Below are positions 9,868 through 18,091 of a stretch of DNA of 64,000 nt, one piece after another. Below the pieces are notes generated by a model. That model searched no databases, was not told the DNA's origin, and worked only from the letters and a program-made list of their open reading frames with translations. Numbering within the stretch: the first letter of the stretch is position 1; every line of letters begins with the position of its first letter. Origin of the DNA: Brevundimonas sp. LM2 (GTDB lineage Bacteria > Pseudomonadota > Alphaproteobacteria > Caulobacterales > Caulobacteraceae); assembly GCF_002002865.1 (NCBI RefSeq), contig NZ_CP019508.1, positions 62,001 to 126,000 of the forward strand, read 5' to 3'. The translations under genes and the position numbers were made by a program.

Positions 9868-10289
9868 CGACCGCGCCGATCCACGCCACCGCCGTCGCCA
9901 CCTATGCCCAAGGAGGCTGGCGTGGCGCGCTGTTGCGAGGGCCCTCGGGTGCCGGAAAAAGCGATCTGGCCCTGCGTCTGATCGCCCGGGGCTGGCGGCT
10001 GATCGGGGACGACTATGTTCACCTCTGGCGCTCGCACGGCGGCCTGTTCGCGGCCCCGGCCCAGACGATCGCCGGTCGGATCGAAGCCCGGGGGCTCGGC
10101 ATTCTGTCGGTGACCCACCACCCGCTCTGCCGGATCGGCCTGGTCGTGGACTGCCGGGGCGCGACGGTGGATCGCCTCCCGGAAGCCGGGTCGGTCACCC
10201 TGGCGGGCGTCACCCTGCCGCAACTCGATCTGGACGTTCGACCGGCATCGGCCGTCGAAACCCTGGCGCACGCCATCAGGCGGCTTTAA
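9864..10289 (+). CDS. hprK: Minimal HPr kinase/phosphorylase
   Basis: Phosphorylates HPr on serine and so gates the nitrogen-type phosphotransferase relay. The 141-residue protein is only the C-terminal kinase domain of HprK: Walker A GPSGAGKS at residues 26-33 and RLIGDDYVHL downstream. The N-terminal domain of the about 310-residue Firmicutes enzyme is absent, as is normal in alphaproteobacteria. The GTG start at 9864 overlaps the chvG stop by four bases. The target, HPr, is encoded 535 bases downstream (10824). Confidence 0.93.
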   Translation: MTTAPIHATAVATYAQGGWRGALLRGPSGAGKSDLALRLIARGWRLIGDDYVHLWRSHGGLFAAPAQTIAGRIEARGLGILSVTHHPLCRIGLVVDCRGATVDRLPEAGSVTLAGVTLPQLDLDVRPASAVETLAHAIRRL

Positions 10290-10414
10290 CCCGCGCAGAC
10301 TTTCCTCTATCTAGACCCGCTTGCGGATCGGCCCGGGGGGCTGCCGAGCCGCCATTTGGGATGCCTCGCTGTTGAAGACGCCTTCATGATCGGACTGGGC
10401 AGGATGGGGCCGAC

Positions 10415-10819
10415 ATGATCGGCCTCGTGATCGTCACCCATGGCGGACTGGCGTCAGAGTTCCTGTCGGCGATGGAACACGTCGTGGGTCCGCAGCGCGG
10501 CGTGGCCGCCATCTGCATCGGCCCCGAGGACGACATGGAGCGTCGTCGGCGCGACATCGTGGATGCGGCCGCGGCCGTCGACGACGGCACCGGGGTGATC
10601 CTGCTGACCGACATGTTCGGCGGGACCCCGTCCAACCTGGCCATCTCGGTGATGGAACAGACCCATGCCGAGGTCATCGCCGGACTGAACCTGCCCATGC
10701 TGATCAAGCTGGCCAGCGTGCGCACGCGCGAGAGCCTCGAGACCTGCGTCGCCCACGCCCAGGACGCCGGGCGCAAATACATCTCGGTGGCCTCCTGGGT
10801 CCTGGCGGGCGAGAAATAG
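10415..10819 (+). CDS. PTS EIIA of mannose type (PtsM/ManX-like)
   Basis: A 134-residue EIIA(Man)-fold protein that accepts phosphate from HPr on a histidine, here His9 in VIVTHGGLA. The conserved LTDMFGGTPSN loop is present. No EIIB or EIIC gene is nearby, so it should act as a regulatory terminal acceptor rather than in sugar transport. This matches the incomplete alphaproteobacterial system, whose EI(Ntr) is normally encoded elsewhere. The 125-base gap after hprK could contain a separate promoter, but none stands out. The HPr gene starts 5 bases after its stop. Confidence 0.93.
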   Translation: MIGLVIVTHGGLASEFLSAMEHVVGPQRGVAAICIGPEDDMERRRRDIVDAAAAVDDGTGVILLTDMFGGTPSNLAISVMEQTHAEVIAGLNLPMLIKLASVRTRESLETCVAHAQDAGRKYISVASWVLAGEK

Positions 10820-10823
10820 GGCG

Positions 10824-11111
10824 ATGGGACAGACGCTGCCGACCGCGCGGACCACCGCCAACATCTGCAATACCCGGGGTCTGCACGCCCGCGCCTCGGC
10901 CAAGTTCGTCAAGCTGGCGTCGAGCTTCGAGGCCGAGATCCACGTCACCCGCGACGGCACGACGGTCGACGCCCGCTCGATCATGGGCCTGCTGATGCTG
11001 GGGGCCGGCAACGGCTGTTCGATCGAGGTGACGGCCGAGGGCTCGGACGCCGAGGCGGCCATCGAGGCCCTGTCCGATCTGGTCGCCCGCCGGTTCGACG
11101 AAGAGGTCTGA
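10824..11111 (+). CDS. ptsH: HPr phosphocarrier protein (NPr type)
   Basis: A 95-residue HPr. The active-site His21 lies in RGLHARASAKF. The regulatory serine region is DARSIMGLLML, where Ser52 corresponds to Ser46 of Firmicutes HPr, the residue modified by HPr kinase. With hprK and EIIA in the same run, both phosphorylation sites have an enzyme or partner at hand. The N-terminus is about six residues longer than classical HPr. It ends 4 bases before the convergent trhO gene. Confidence 0.95.
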   Translation: MGQTLPTARTTANICNTRGLHARASAKFVKLASSFEAEIHVTRDGTTVDARSIMGLLMLGAGNGCSIEVTAEGSDAEAAIEALSDLVARRFDEEV

Positions 11112-11115
11112 AGGG

Positions 11116-12063
11116 TCAGTCCTTCGGGGGCGGTCGGACCCCGATGTGCGCCTGGCCCCGTTCGGCCGCCAGTTTCACCTGCCGGTCCCGCTCCAGGGCA
11201 CCCGCGCGCTGCGCCTCGGTCAGGGTGTCGAAGCACCGGTCGCAGCAGACGCCCTCGACGAAGCGGGCCGAGGCGCGGCCGGCCGGGCTGACCGGCATGC
11301 GGCAGCCCCGACACAGGCTGTGCGTGCCCGGCGCGAGGCCGTGACCGACCGCGACCCGCTCGTCGAAGACGAAACACTCCCCCTGCCACAGACTCTCGGC
11401 CCGCGGCACCGTCTCGAGGTAGCGCAGGATGCCGCCCTGAAGGTGATGCACCCGTTCGACCCCCTGCGCCTTCAGCCAGGCGGTCGACTTCTCGCAGCGG
11501 ATTCCGCCGGTGCAGTACATGGCCACGCGGGGCGGCGTCGGCCGGTCCAGCAGGGCGCGCCCCTCGCGCTCGAACCAGTCCGGAAAGTCGCGGAAGGTAC
11601 GGGTATTGGGCTGCACCGCGCCCTGGAAGGCCCCGACTTCGCCTTCATAGTCGTTGCGGGTGTCGATCACGATCGTGTCGGGGTCGGCGATCAGGGCGTT
11701 CCAGTCCTCCGGCGCGACATAGGTCCCGGCCTCCAGGACGGGGTCGATGCCGGGCTGGCCCATCGTCACGATCTCGGCCTTCACGCGCACCTTCAGCCGG
11801 TGAAAGGGCATGGCGGCGGCCGTGCTGAATTTGACCTCAATGTCGGCGAACCCGGGCACGGCGCGGAGCCCGTCCAGGACCCGCTCGATGGCCGGCGGCG
11901 GTCCAGCGATCGTGCCGTTCACGCCCTCGTGCGCCACCAGCAGCGTGCCGCGCACATCGTCGCCGCACAGGGCTTCCAGTTGATCGCGCAGCGCCTCGGG
12001 CGATCCGACGGCCGCGAAACGATAGAGGGCGGCGACGCGGATGCGATGTTCGGTCATGGGCAT
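11116..12063 (-). CDS. trhO: tRNA uridine(34) hydroxylase TrhO (rhodanese family)
   Basis: Oxygen-dependent hydroxylation of the wobble uridine in tRNA, the first step to 5-oxyacetyl/methoxy uridine modifications. The protein has an N-terminal alpha/beta domain (RVAALYRFAAV, AHEGVNGTIAG), a rhodanese domain with the catalytic-type loop YCTGGIRCEKS, and a Cys-rich C-terminus (CRGC, CCDRCFDTL), which is the TrhO/YceA architecture. Two ATGs, at 12063 and 12057, are possible; the second has better spacing from AGGA. Neighbouring tRNA-Ala is probably chance proximity. Confidence 0.93.
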   Translation of the reverse strand: MPMTEHRIRVAALYRFAAVGSPEALRDQLEALCGDDVRGTLLVAHEGVNGTIAGPPPAIERVLDGLRAVPGFADIEVKFSTAAAMPFHRLKVRVKAEIVTMGQPGIDPVLEAGTYVAPEDWNALIADPDTIVIDTRNDYEGEVGAFQGAVQPNTRTFRDFPDWFEREGRALLDRPTPPRVAMYCTGGIRCEKSTAWLKAQGVERVHHLQGGILRYLETVPRAESLWQGECFVFDERVAVGHGLAPGTHSLCRGCRMPVSPAGRASARFVEGVCCDRCFDTLTEAQRAGALERDRQVKLAAERGQAHIGVRPPPKD

Positions 12064-12141
12064 CCTGTTTTCGCAACCGGCCCGGCTTCGCGCAGAGGCA
12101 CCGGTGGACCTGTCCTACGAAGCGCGCAGCGCGAAGTAGGA

Positions 12142-12217
<76 letters not shown>

Positions 12218-12360
12218 GTTTCCGGGTGGAAGGCGAGGGCGGACATAGAAGGCGCGGCGGGGCGGTGTCAATCGCCCGGGCGATCCGTCTCACCCCGTGG
12301 CCTTGGCGATCCGGCGGGCGGCGGCTATGACCGCCTTTCATAGAGAGTAAGGAACAGCCC

Positions 12361-12666
12361 ATGGGCGTGGCCATCGTCTGGCTTATCAATGCCATCATCA
12401 GCCTGATGATCTGGTTCATCATCGGCTCGGCCATTCTGAGCTGGCTGTTCGCGTTCGACGTCATCAACCACCGCAACCGGTTCGTGAATCAGCTGGCCCA
12501 GTTCCTGGACGCCGTGACTCGTCCGCTGCTCGAGCCCTTCCGTCGCGTGATCCCGCCGCTGGGCGGCATCGACGTCTCGCCGATCGTGGTGCTGCTGCTG
12601 CTGAATTTCTCGCGCATCCTGTTCAACAACATGGCCGCCGGCCCGATCATCATGCTGCTCGGCTAG
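12361..12666 (+). CDS. YggT family membrane protein
   Basis: A 101-residue inner-membrane protein with two hydrophobic segments (about residues 4-30 and 75-100) separated by the typical YggT segment with RFVNQLAQFLDAVTRPLLEPFRRVIPPLGGIDVSPIVV, of which the PFRRVIPP and DVSPIV parts are the family hallmark. Its exact role is unknown, although relatives have been tied to osmotic stress and cell division. It stands alone after the tRNA gene. I read the ATG at 12361 as the start because it directly precedes the first helix. Confidence 0.9.
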   Translation: MGVAIVWLINAIISLMIWFIIGSAILSWLFAFDVINHRNRFVNQLAQFLDAVTRPLLEPFRRVIPPLGGIDVSPIVVLLLLNFSRILFNNMAAGPIIMLLG

Positions 12667-12784
12667 GCTGCAGCCGGGGCGGAGCGTGGCCCCGGCGCCG
12701 CACTGCGGCATTCAGCCTTGCGCGGCGATCACAGTCTCCTAATGTGCTGCGTCCTGGCGAAATGCCGCTGCCGACCCCGACTTC

Positions 12785-13666
12785 ATGACTGTCTCGATCA
12801 AATCAGTGGCCATCATCGGTGCCGGCCAGATGGGGGCCGGCATCGCCCAGGCCGTGGCCCTGGGCGGCTATCGGGTCAGCCTGTTCGACGTCGACGCCGA
12901 TCGCCTGCCCGCGGCCCTGGGCACCATCGGGGCCAGCCTGGCGCGCCAGGTCGAGCGTGACAGCCTGACCCAGGCCCAGGCCGACAGCGCCATGGCCGCC
13001 ATCTCGGGCATCAGCAGCCTGGCCGAGGCCGGCCGGGCTGACCTGGTCATCGAGGCGGCGGTCGAGGACGAGGCCGTCAAGAAGGCCGTCTTCGTCGATC
13101 TGGTGCCCCACCTGGGGCCCGACACCCTGCTGGCATCCAACACCTCGTCCATCTCGATCACGCGACTGGCCTCGGCGACGGACCGGCCCGACCGGTTCAT
13201 CGGCCTGCATTTCATGAAGCCGGCTCCAGTGATGAAACTGGTCGAGATCATCCGCGGCATCGCCACCTCGGCCGCCACCTACGAGGCCTCCGTCGCCTTC
13301 GCCGAAAGCCTGGGCAAGACCACCACCAACGCCGAGGATTTCCCCGCCTTCATCGTCAACCGAATCCTGGTGCCGATGATCAACGAGGCGATCTACGTGC
13401 TGTACGAAGGCGTCGGCAATGTCGCATCGATCGACAAGGCGCTGAAGCTGGGCGCCAACCATCCGATGGGCCCCCTGGCCCTGGCCGACTTCATGGGGCT
13501 GGACGTCGTGCTGGCCATCATGAACGTGCTGTACGAAGGTCTGGCGGACAGCAAATATCGGCCCTGCCCCCTGCTGGTGAAATATGTCGAGGCCGGCTGG
13601 CTGGGGCGCAAGTCCGGGCGCGGCTTCTATGACTATTCCGGCGACGTGCCGGTCCCGACCCGGTGA
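12785..13666 (+). CDS. 3-hydroxybutyryl/3-hydroxyacyl-CoA dehydrogenase
   Basis: Oxidises 3-hydroxyacyl-CoA with NAD, or runs in reverse in butyrate or PHB-related metabolism. The 293-residue monofunctional form shows the NAD motif GAGQMGAGIAQAVA near residue 10, the catalytic loop (ASNTSSISIT, GLHFMKPAPVMKLVEII with the active His), and the C-terminal substrate domain (LGANHPMGPLALADFMGLD). No hydratase domain is fused. The next gene starts at its stop (GTGA overlap), so the two form an operon. Confidence 0.95.
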   Translation: MTVSIKSVAIIGAGQMGAGIAQAVALGGYRVSLFDVDADRLPAALGTIGASLARQVERDSLTQAQADSAMAAISGISSLAEAGRADLVIEAAVEDEAVKKAVFVDLVPHLGPDTLLASNTSSISITRLASATDRPDRFIGLHFMKPAPVMKLVEIIRGIATSAATYEASVAFAESLGKTTTNAEDFPAFIVNRILVPMINEAIYVLYEGVGNVASIDKALKLGANHPMGPLALADFMGLDVVLAIMNVLYEGLADSKYRPCPLLVKYVEAGWLGRKSGRGFYDYSGDVPVPTR

Positions 13667-14220
13667 GGGCGCGCTTCGACACTCCGTCGGCGTTTCCGGG
13701 CCAGACCGTGGTCGCGTGGCGCGGCACCCGCTCCGCCATCGCCCTCGCCATCGTCGCCGGCGTGCTCTGGCCGCCCTTCATCCTGACGTTCCTCGTCTGG
13801 CCGCCGCAGAACTGGCTCCCCGGCAGCGAGTTCGATTTCCGGCTGCTGGCCCTGGTCATCGGCCTGGTCGGCGTTCCGCTGGGCCTGTGGCTGATCGACC
13901 GGGAGCGGCGGCGCACGGGACGACCCGCGACGCGGCTCGGCATCGTCTGGCGCTTCATGCTGTACGGGGGACTGCTGGCGGCCTCGCTCCAGGTCGTCCT
14001 GGCCCTGACGCTGACCCTGCTGGGCTGGCTCGGCTCCGCCAACCCGATGGAGGCCATCGGCTCGACCGAGACGGTCCTGCTGATCTATGGCGTCGGCGGC
14101 CTGCCCGTCGCGATCCTGGTCGGCGTCAGCTATGCGCTGTGGGCCGGGGTCTGCGCCGCCTTCCTCGCCTTCGTACCGGCCCCGGCGCCGGTCAAGGATC
14201 GGCTCGGCCTGATGCGCTGA
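13663..14220 (+). CDS. Hypothetical four-helix membrane protein
   Basis: A 185-residue protein with hydrophobic stretches at about residues 23-45, 60-80, 100-125 and 140-175 and an arginine-rich connecting loop (DRERRRTGRPATR). No domain is recognised. The GTG start overlaps the TGA of the preceding dehydrogenase by four bases, which implies coupled translation, though not a shared pathway. Confidence 0.75.
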   Translation: MRARFDTPSAFPGQTVVAWRGTRSAIALAIVAGVLWPPFILTFLVWPPQNWLPGSEFDFRLLALVIGLVGVPLGLWLIDRERRRTGRPATRLGIVWRFMLYGGLLAASLQVVLALTLTLLGWLGSANPMEAIGSTETVLLIYGVGGLPVAILVGVSYALWAGVCAAFLAFVPAPAPVKDRLGLMR

Positions 14221-14329
14221 CGGCCTGGGGCGCGCCCGCGCGGCCTGGACATTAAGGCGAATTCATTTTTCCGCCGCACCCCACTGTGTAAAGCTCGCTT
14301 GTCAGCGACGTCTCGGGGGAGGGCTCACC

Positions 14330-15580
14330 ATGAACACCGCGCACCCAGTGCTCACGGTCCCGGCCGCGGCCGGGGTCGGTCTGGCCCCGACCCAGGTCGG
14401 CGATCGCATCGTCCTGCTGGACGTGCTGAGGGGCTGGGCCATCCTGGGGATCCTGGCCGTCAATGCCATGGCCTTCGCCTGGCCCTTCGCCCTCGAGACG
14501 AATTCCGTCACCCTGCCGTGGATGGCCGCGCCCGCCAATGAATGGGCCGACTGGGTGGTGCAGGTCTTCTTCGAGCACAAGTTCCGCACCCTGTTCTCGA
14601 TGCTGTTCGGGGTCTCGATCTTCCTGGTCGGCGGGGAGCGGTCGGACGAAGCCCGCGGCCGTCTGTTGCGGCGGCGCCTGTTCTGGCTGGCGGTCTTCGG
14701 CCTGATCCATGGCCTGGCGCTGTGGTTCGGCGACATTCTGCTGCTCTACGCCTGGAGCGGCGTGTTGATGCTGTTCTTCCGGTCCTGGCCGCCGGGCCGG
14801 CTGCTGTGGGTCGGCGGGCTGATCGTGGGTCTGGGCTGTCTGATGGAGGCGGGACTGGGCTATGCGACGGTGAACGCCGGTGGCGAGTTCGCCCGGCAGA
14901 TGGAGGCCAGCAGACCCGAGGTCACGCCGGAAGCCATCCAGGGGATCATCGACCAGTATCGTTCCGGCCTCGTCGGGGCCCTGAGCGCCAATTTCGCGAA
15001 CTGGCTGATGCTGCAGTTCGCCAGCCTGGTCTTCATCGTCTGGGGCACCCTGGGTCTGATGATGGTTGGTCTGGGCCTGTTCAAGACCGGCTTCCTGACC
15101 GGCCGGGCGCCGACCTGGGTCTATCTGCTGGTCCTGGGGATCGGGGCCGGAAACCTCGCCGCCTTCGGATGGCTGGAGTGGCGCGAGATGGTGGCCGGCC
15201 CCGACGCGAACGTCACCGGCGGGTTGGACAGGGTCGCCGGATCCTTCGCCATCCTGATCACCCTGGCCTATGCCTCTGGCCTGATCCTCCTGACCCGGCT
15301 CGGTGTCGGGGCCGTGACCGGCGTGCTGGCCCCCGTCGGGCGGATGGCCTTCACCAACTACCTGACCCAGACCCTGATCATGACCACGCTCTTCTACATG
15401 CCGTGGGGCCCACGTCTGTTCGGATCGGTCGAGCCCGCGCCCCTGTGGGGGATCGTCGGCGCGGTCTGGGTCGCCCAGTTGATCTGGTCGCCGCTGTGGC
15501 TGTCGCGGTTCCAGATGGGACCGCTGGAGTGGGTCTGGCGCTGCCTGACCTACGGTCGGTGGGTCCCGATCCGGGCCTAG
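14330..15580 (+). CDS. DUF418 family membrane protein (YeiB-like)
   Basis: A 416-residue polytopic inner-membrane protein. It begins after a short leader with RIVLLDVLRGWAILGILAVN, the DUF418 opening, followed by a second hallmark (FRTLFSMLFGVSIFLVGGE). The C-terminal half is the DUF418 domain, containing GRMAFTNYLTQTLIMT. Members are predicted transporters or acyl-group handling proteins, and function is not established. The ATG at 14330 follows the GGGGGAGGG ribosome site. Confidence 0.9.
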   Translation: MNTAHPVLTVPAAAGVGLAPTQVGDRIVLLDVLRGWAILGILAVNAMAFAWPFALETNSVTLPWMAAPANEWADWVVQVFFEHKFRTLFSMLFGVSIFLVGGERSDEARGRLLRRRLFWLAVFGLIHGLALWFGDILLLYAWSGVLMLFFRSWPPGRLLWVGGLIVGLGCLMEAGLGYATVNAGGEFARQMEASRPEVTPEAIQGIIDQYRSGLVGALSANFANWLMLQFASLVFIVWGTLGLMMVGLGLFKTGFLTGRAPTWVYLLVLGIGAGNLAAFGWLEWREMVAGPDANVTGGLDRVAGSFAILITLAYASGLILLTRLGVGAVTGVLAPVGRMAFTNYLTQTLIMTTLFYMPWGPRLFGSVEPAPLWGIVGAVWVAQLIWSPLWLSRFQMGPLEWVWRCLTYGRWVPIRA

Positions 15581-15648
15581 ATCATCCCGCCACCGGGGCG
15601 CGGGCGTCGCCCCTCGACCCCCGTCCCCGAGCCCTCTAAACAGCGGCC

Positions 15649-17139
15649 ATGACCGACGCCGCCAGCCCCGCCCGCCCCGAAGCCCGCAGTCCCCGGGGGT
15701 TCGCCGACCGCCGCGGCCCCAGCCTGATCGCCGAGCGGCGCATCGTCCAGCGGGTGTCCGAGGTCTATGAACGCTGGGGCTTCGAGCCGCTCGACACCGG
15801 GGCCTTCGAATATGCCGACGCCCTGGGCAAGTTCCTGCCCGACGCCGACCGGCCGAACGAAGGCGTCTTCGCCCTGCAGGACGACGACGACCAGTGGATG
15901 GCGCTGCGCTACGACCTGACCGCGCCCCTGGCCCGGTTCGCGGCCCAGACCTGGGAGACCCTGCCCAAGCCGTTCCGGCGCTACGCCTTCGGCCCCGTCT
16001 GGCGCAACGAGAAGCCCGGCCCCGGCCGGTTCCGCGAGTTCACCCAGTGCGACGCCGACACCGTCGGCTCGGACCGTCCCGAGGCGGACGCGGAGATCAT
16101 CGCCATGGCCTGCGAGGGCCTTCAGGCGGCGGGGCTTCAGCCGGGCCAGGCCGTGATCCGGGTCTCGAACCGCAAGCTGTTCGACGGCCTGTTCGAGGCG
16201 GGTGGGATCGCCGACCCCGGCCAGAGACTGACGGCGCTGCGGGCCATCGACAAGTTCGACCGCCTGGGTTGGGAAGGAGTCGCGGCCCTGCTGGGCGAGG
16301 GCCGGCTCGACGAGAGCGGCGACTATACCAAGGGGGCCAACCTGCCGCTCGGCGTGGCCAGCACGATCGAGGCCTTCCTGGGCTCGGCCGGGGACGGCGA
16401 GCGGACCCGGGCCGAGACCCTGGACGCGATCGCCCGCTCGGGTGGCCTGGGCGCGGCGGGCGAGGCGGCGCTGGAGGAGCTGGCCGGGATCGACCGGGCC
16501 TTGCAGGCCATGCGCGTGGGCCAGGACGTCGTGCGGTTCGACCCGACCATCGTGCGGGGCCTGGAATACTACACCGGGGCCGTGTTCGAGGCCGAACTGC
16601 TACTCGACACCACCGACGACAAGGGCCGGCCCGTACGGTTCGGCTCGATCGGCGGCGGTGGACGCTACGACGACCTGGTCGCCCGCTTCACCGGGGAGTC
16701 GACGCCCGCCACCGGCTTCTCGTTCGGCGTGTCCCGCCTGGCGTCCGCCCTGCGCGCCGCCGGCCGCGCGGACGGCTCGGTCCGGGGGCCGGTCGTCGTC
16801 ATCGTCTTCGGCCAGGACGACATGCAGGCCTATCTCGATGCGGTCTCCGAGCTGCGCGCGGCCGGGATCGCCGCCGAACTGTATCTGGGCCGCGCGGGAA
16901 TGAAGGCTCAGATGAAATACGCCGATCGACGCCATGCCCCGGCGGCCATCATGCTGGGCGGCGACGAGATCGCGGCGGGCACGGTCACGATCAAGGATCT
17001 CGACGCCGGCCGACAGCTCGCGGCGGGCGTCACCGACAACGAGGCCTGGAAGGCCGAGCGCCCCGGCCAGAGGACCGTCGCCCGCGCCGAGCTGGTTAAC
17101 AGCATACGGGCCATTATCGACAGTCCGTCGAGAACCTGA
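15649..17139 (+). CDS. hisS: Histidyl-tRNA synthetase, alphaproteobacterial type
   Basis: Charges tRNA-His. The 496-residue protein has class II motif 1 around residues 35-75, motif 2 (FGPVWRNEKPGPGRFREFTQ), the histidine-A motif (IVRGLEYYTGAVFE), motif 3 (GFSFGVSRL) and a C-terminal anticodon-binding domain (from about residue 385, VVVIVFGQDDMQAYL). The last domain argues against HisZ, the shorter paralog in histidine biosynthesis. The motif 2 loop and GLEYYTGAVFE differ from the widespread bacterial GLDYYNRTVFE form and match the group that charges tRNA-His lacking the usual extra G at -1. The gene is monocistronic by context. Confidence 0.9.
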   Translation: MTDAASPARPEARSPRGFADRRGPSLIAERRIVQRVSEVYERWGFEPLDTGAFEYADALGKFLPDADRPNEGVFALQDDDDQWMALRYDLTAPLARFAAQTWETLPKPFRRYAFGPVWRNEKPGPGRFREFTQCDADTVGSDRPEADAEIIAMACEGLQAAGLQPGQAVIRVSNRKLFDGLFEAGGIADPGQRLTALRAIDKFDRLGWEGVAALLGEGRLDESGDYTKGANLPLGVASTIEAFLGSAGDGERTRAETLDAIARSGGLGAAGEAALEELAGIDRALQAMRVGQDVVRFDPTIVRGLEYYTGAVFEAELLLDTTDDKGRPVRFGSIGGGGRYDDLVARFTGESTPATGFSFGVSRLASALRAAGRADGSVRGPVVVIVFGQDDMQAYLDAVSELRAAGIAAELYLGRAGMKAQMKYADRRHAPAAIMLGGDEIAAGTVTIKDLDAGRQLAAGVTDNEAWKAERPGQRTVARAELVNSIRAIIDSPSRT

Positions 17140-17151
17140 GGCGGTTTGAAT

Positions 17152-17170
17152 GACTTATCGTCGATAAGTC
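17152..17170. repeat. 19-bp perfect palindrome after hisS
   Basis: GACTTATCG and CGATAAGTC flank a single T, starting 12 bases after the hisS stop. There is no T tract, so it is not a normal terminator; a dimeric-protein operator or mRNA 3' hairpin is possible. Confidence 0.6.
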
Positions 17171-17270
17171 GATTTTCTGCCGCAAATGCCGTCGCCTTCG
17201 ATTGACGGGACCCCCTCCGAGCGGTCATTTGATCTCACTCGAACGGCGCGGCACCGCAAGGCGCAGCCAC

Positions 17271-17356
17271 CGGACGAAGGCGTTTCGGGGAGGAAACGTC
17301 CGCTCCACAGAGAGCGAGAAAGCCCGCTGCGATGTATCCCCCGCAGCGGGCTTTTT
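17271..17356 (+). ncRNA. Candidate small RNA or structured hisS 3' UTR
   Basis: This span lies in a 322-base gene-free stretch between convergent hisS and the RibD-like gene. It can form CGTTTC/GAAACG with loop GGGGAG (17281-17298), or alternatively CGGACG (17271-17276) with CGTCCG (17297-17302). Next come GCTC/GAGC (17302-17315) and then a strong terminator. The segment AGGAAACGTCCGCTCCACAG resembles the conserved core near P4 of RNase P RNA, but no full RNase P fold is present. It could equally be the processed tail of the hisS message. No promoter was identified. The remainder of the gap (17364-17461) shows nothing else. Confidence 0.4.
17319..17356 (+). terminator. Rho-independent terminator downstream of hisS
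   Basis: A 13-bp stem, AAAGCCCGCTGCG at 17319-17331 with CGCAGCGGGCTTT at 17342-17354, followed by T residues to 17356. It terminates plus-strand transcription from hisS or from a separate small RNA. Confidence 0.88.
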
Positions 17357-17461
17357 CACGCCTGAACATCAACTTAGGCGCAATGATCCGGTTTGCGGCC
17401 ACGAAACTCCGTATGCTGACGCTTGGGATCAGCGTGGCGCAGAGTGCCTTCAGTTCAATGC

Positions 17462-18091
17462 CTAGGCGGTGAGCAGGCCCTGCTCGGCCAGGGCATCGGC
17501 CAGTTCGCCGGGCCCGGTCCACAGGCGGGTATAGCCCGCCTCCCCCAGCCGCTTCAGCTCGGTCACCAGGTCGGCGCGCGGAGAGGCGGCGAAGCGGGCG
17601 TCGAAGCCCGTCCCGTCGGCGCTGATCCGCACCATGGGGCGGCCGGTCTCGAGCCGATGCAGGAACCCTTCCGACAGCACACCGGCCTCGGCCTTCATCA
17701 GACCGGTCTCCACCGTCAATCCCGCCTGGCGCAGACGCTCCGTGCCGCGCCCCGAGGCGAAGGGGGACGGGTCCAGGGCCGCCACCACGACCCGGGCGAT
17801 CCCGGCCTCGGCCAGGAAATGCGCGCAGGAGGCGCGACCCGACGAGCGGGCCCCGCAGGGCTCCAGGGTGACATAGGCCGTGGCCCCCGCGACGTCGGGT
17901 CCGGCGGCGGGCACGGCCTGCTCCTCGGCGTGGGGGCGGCCGCCGGGGGCGGTCGCCGCCTCGGCCAGAACGACGCCGTCCTTGACGATGACGCAGCCGA
18001 CCGCCGGATTGGGCCAGGTCTCGCCCATGCGGGCCAGGGCCAGGTCGATGGCCCGACGCATATGGGCCTGATCGGCGGCGGCCGCGCTCAC
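17462..18091 (-). CDS. RibD-like deaminase with deleted reductase domain
   Basis: RibD normally joins a pyrimidine deaminase to a reductase (about 360 residues) in riboflavin synthesis. This protein has 209. The deaminase half is intact: zinc ligands His54/Glu56 (HAEEQA), Cys79 (TLEPCG) and Cys89, and the RibD-type ALDPSPFASGRGTERLRQAG stretch. After GFLHRLETGRP, where the reductase begins, roughly 100 residues are missing. The end (ELKRLGEAGYTRLWTGPGEL, then ADALAEQGLL) aligns by eye with the reductase C-terminus just before its usual VDEL. GTG at 18091 overlaps the gpmA stop. A full RibD is probably encoded elsewhere, and this one may have changed role. Confidence 0.8.
   Translation of the reverse strand: MSAAAADQAHMRRAIDLALARMGETWPNPAVGCVIVKDGVVLAEAATAPGGRPHAEEQAVPAAGPDVAGATAYVTLEPCGARSSGRASCAHFLAEAGIARVVVAALDPSPFASGRGTERLRQAGLTVETGLMKAEAGVLSEGFLHRLETGRPMVRISADGTGFDARFAASPRADLVTELKRLGEAGYTRLWTGPGELADALAEQGLLTA

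Noticed and set aside
17271-17356. RNase P RNA gene
   Set aside because: Only a short core-like match is present, without the conserved 3' strand, and the size is far too small.
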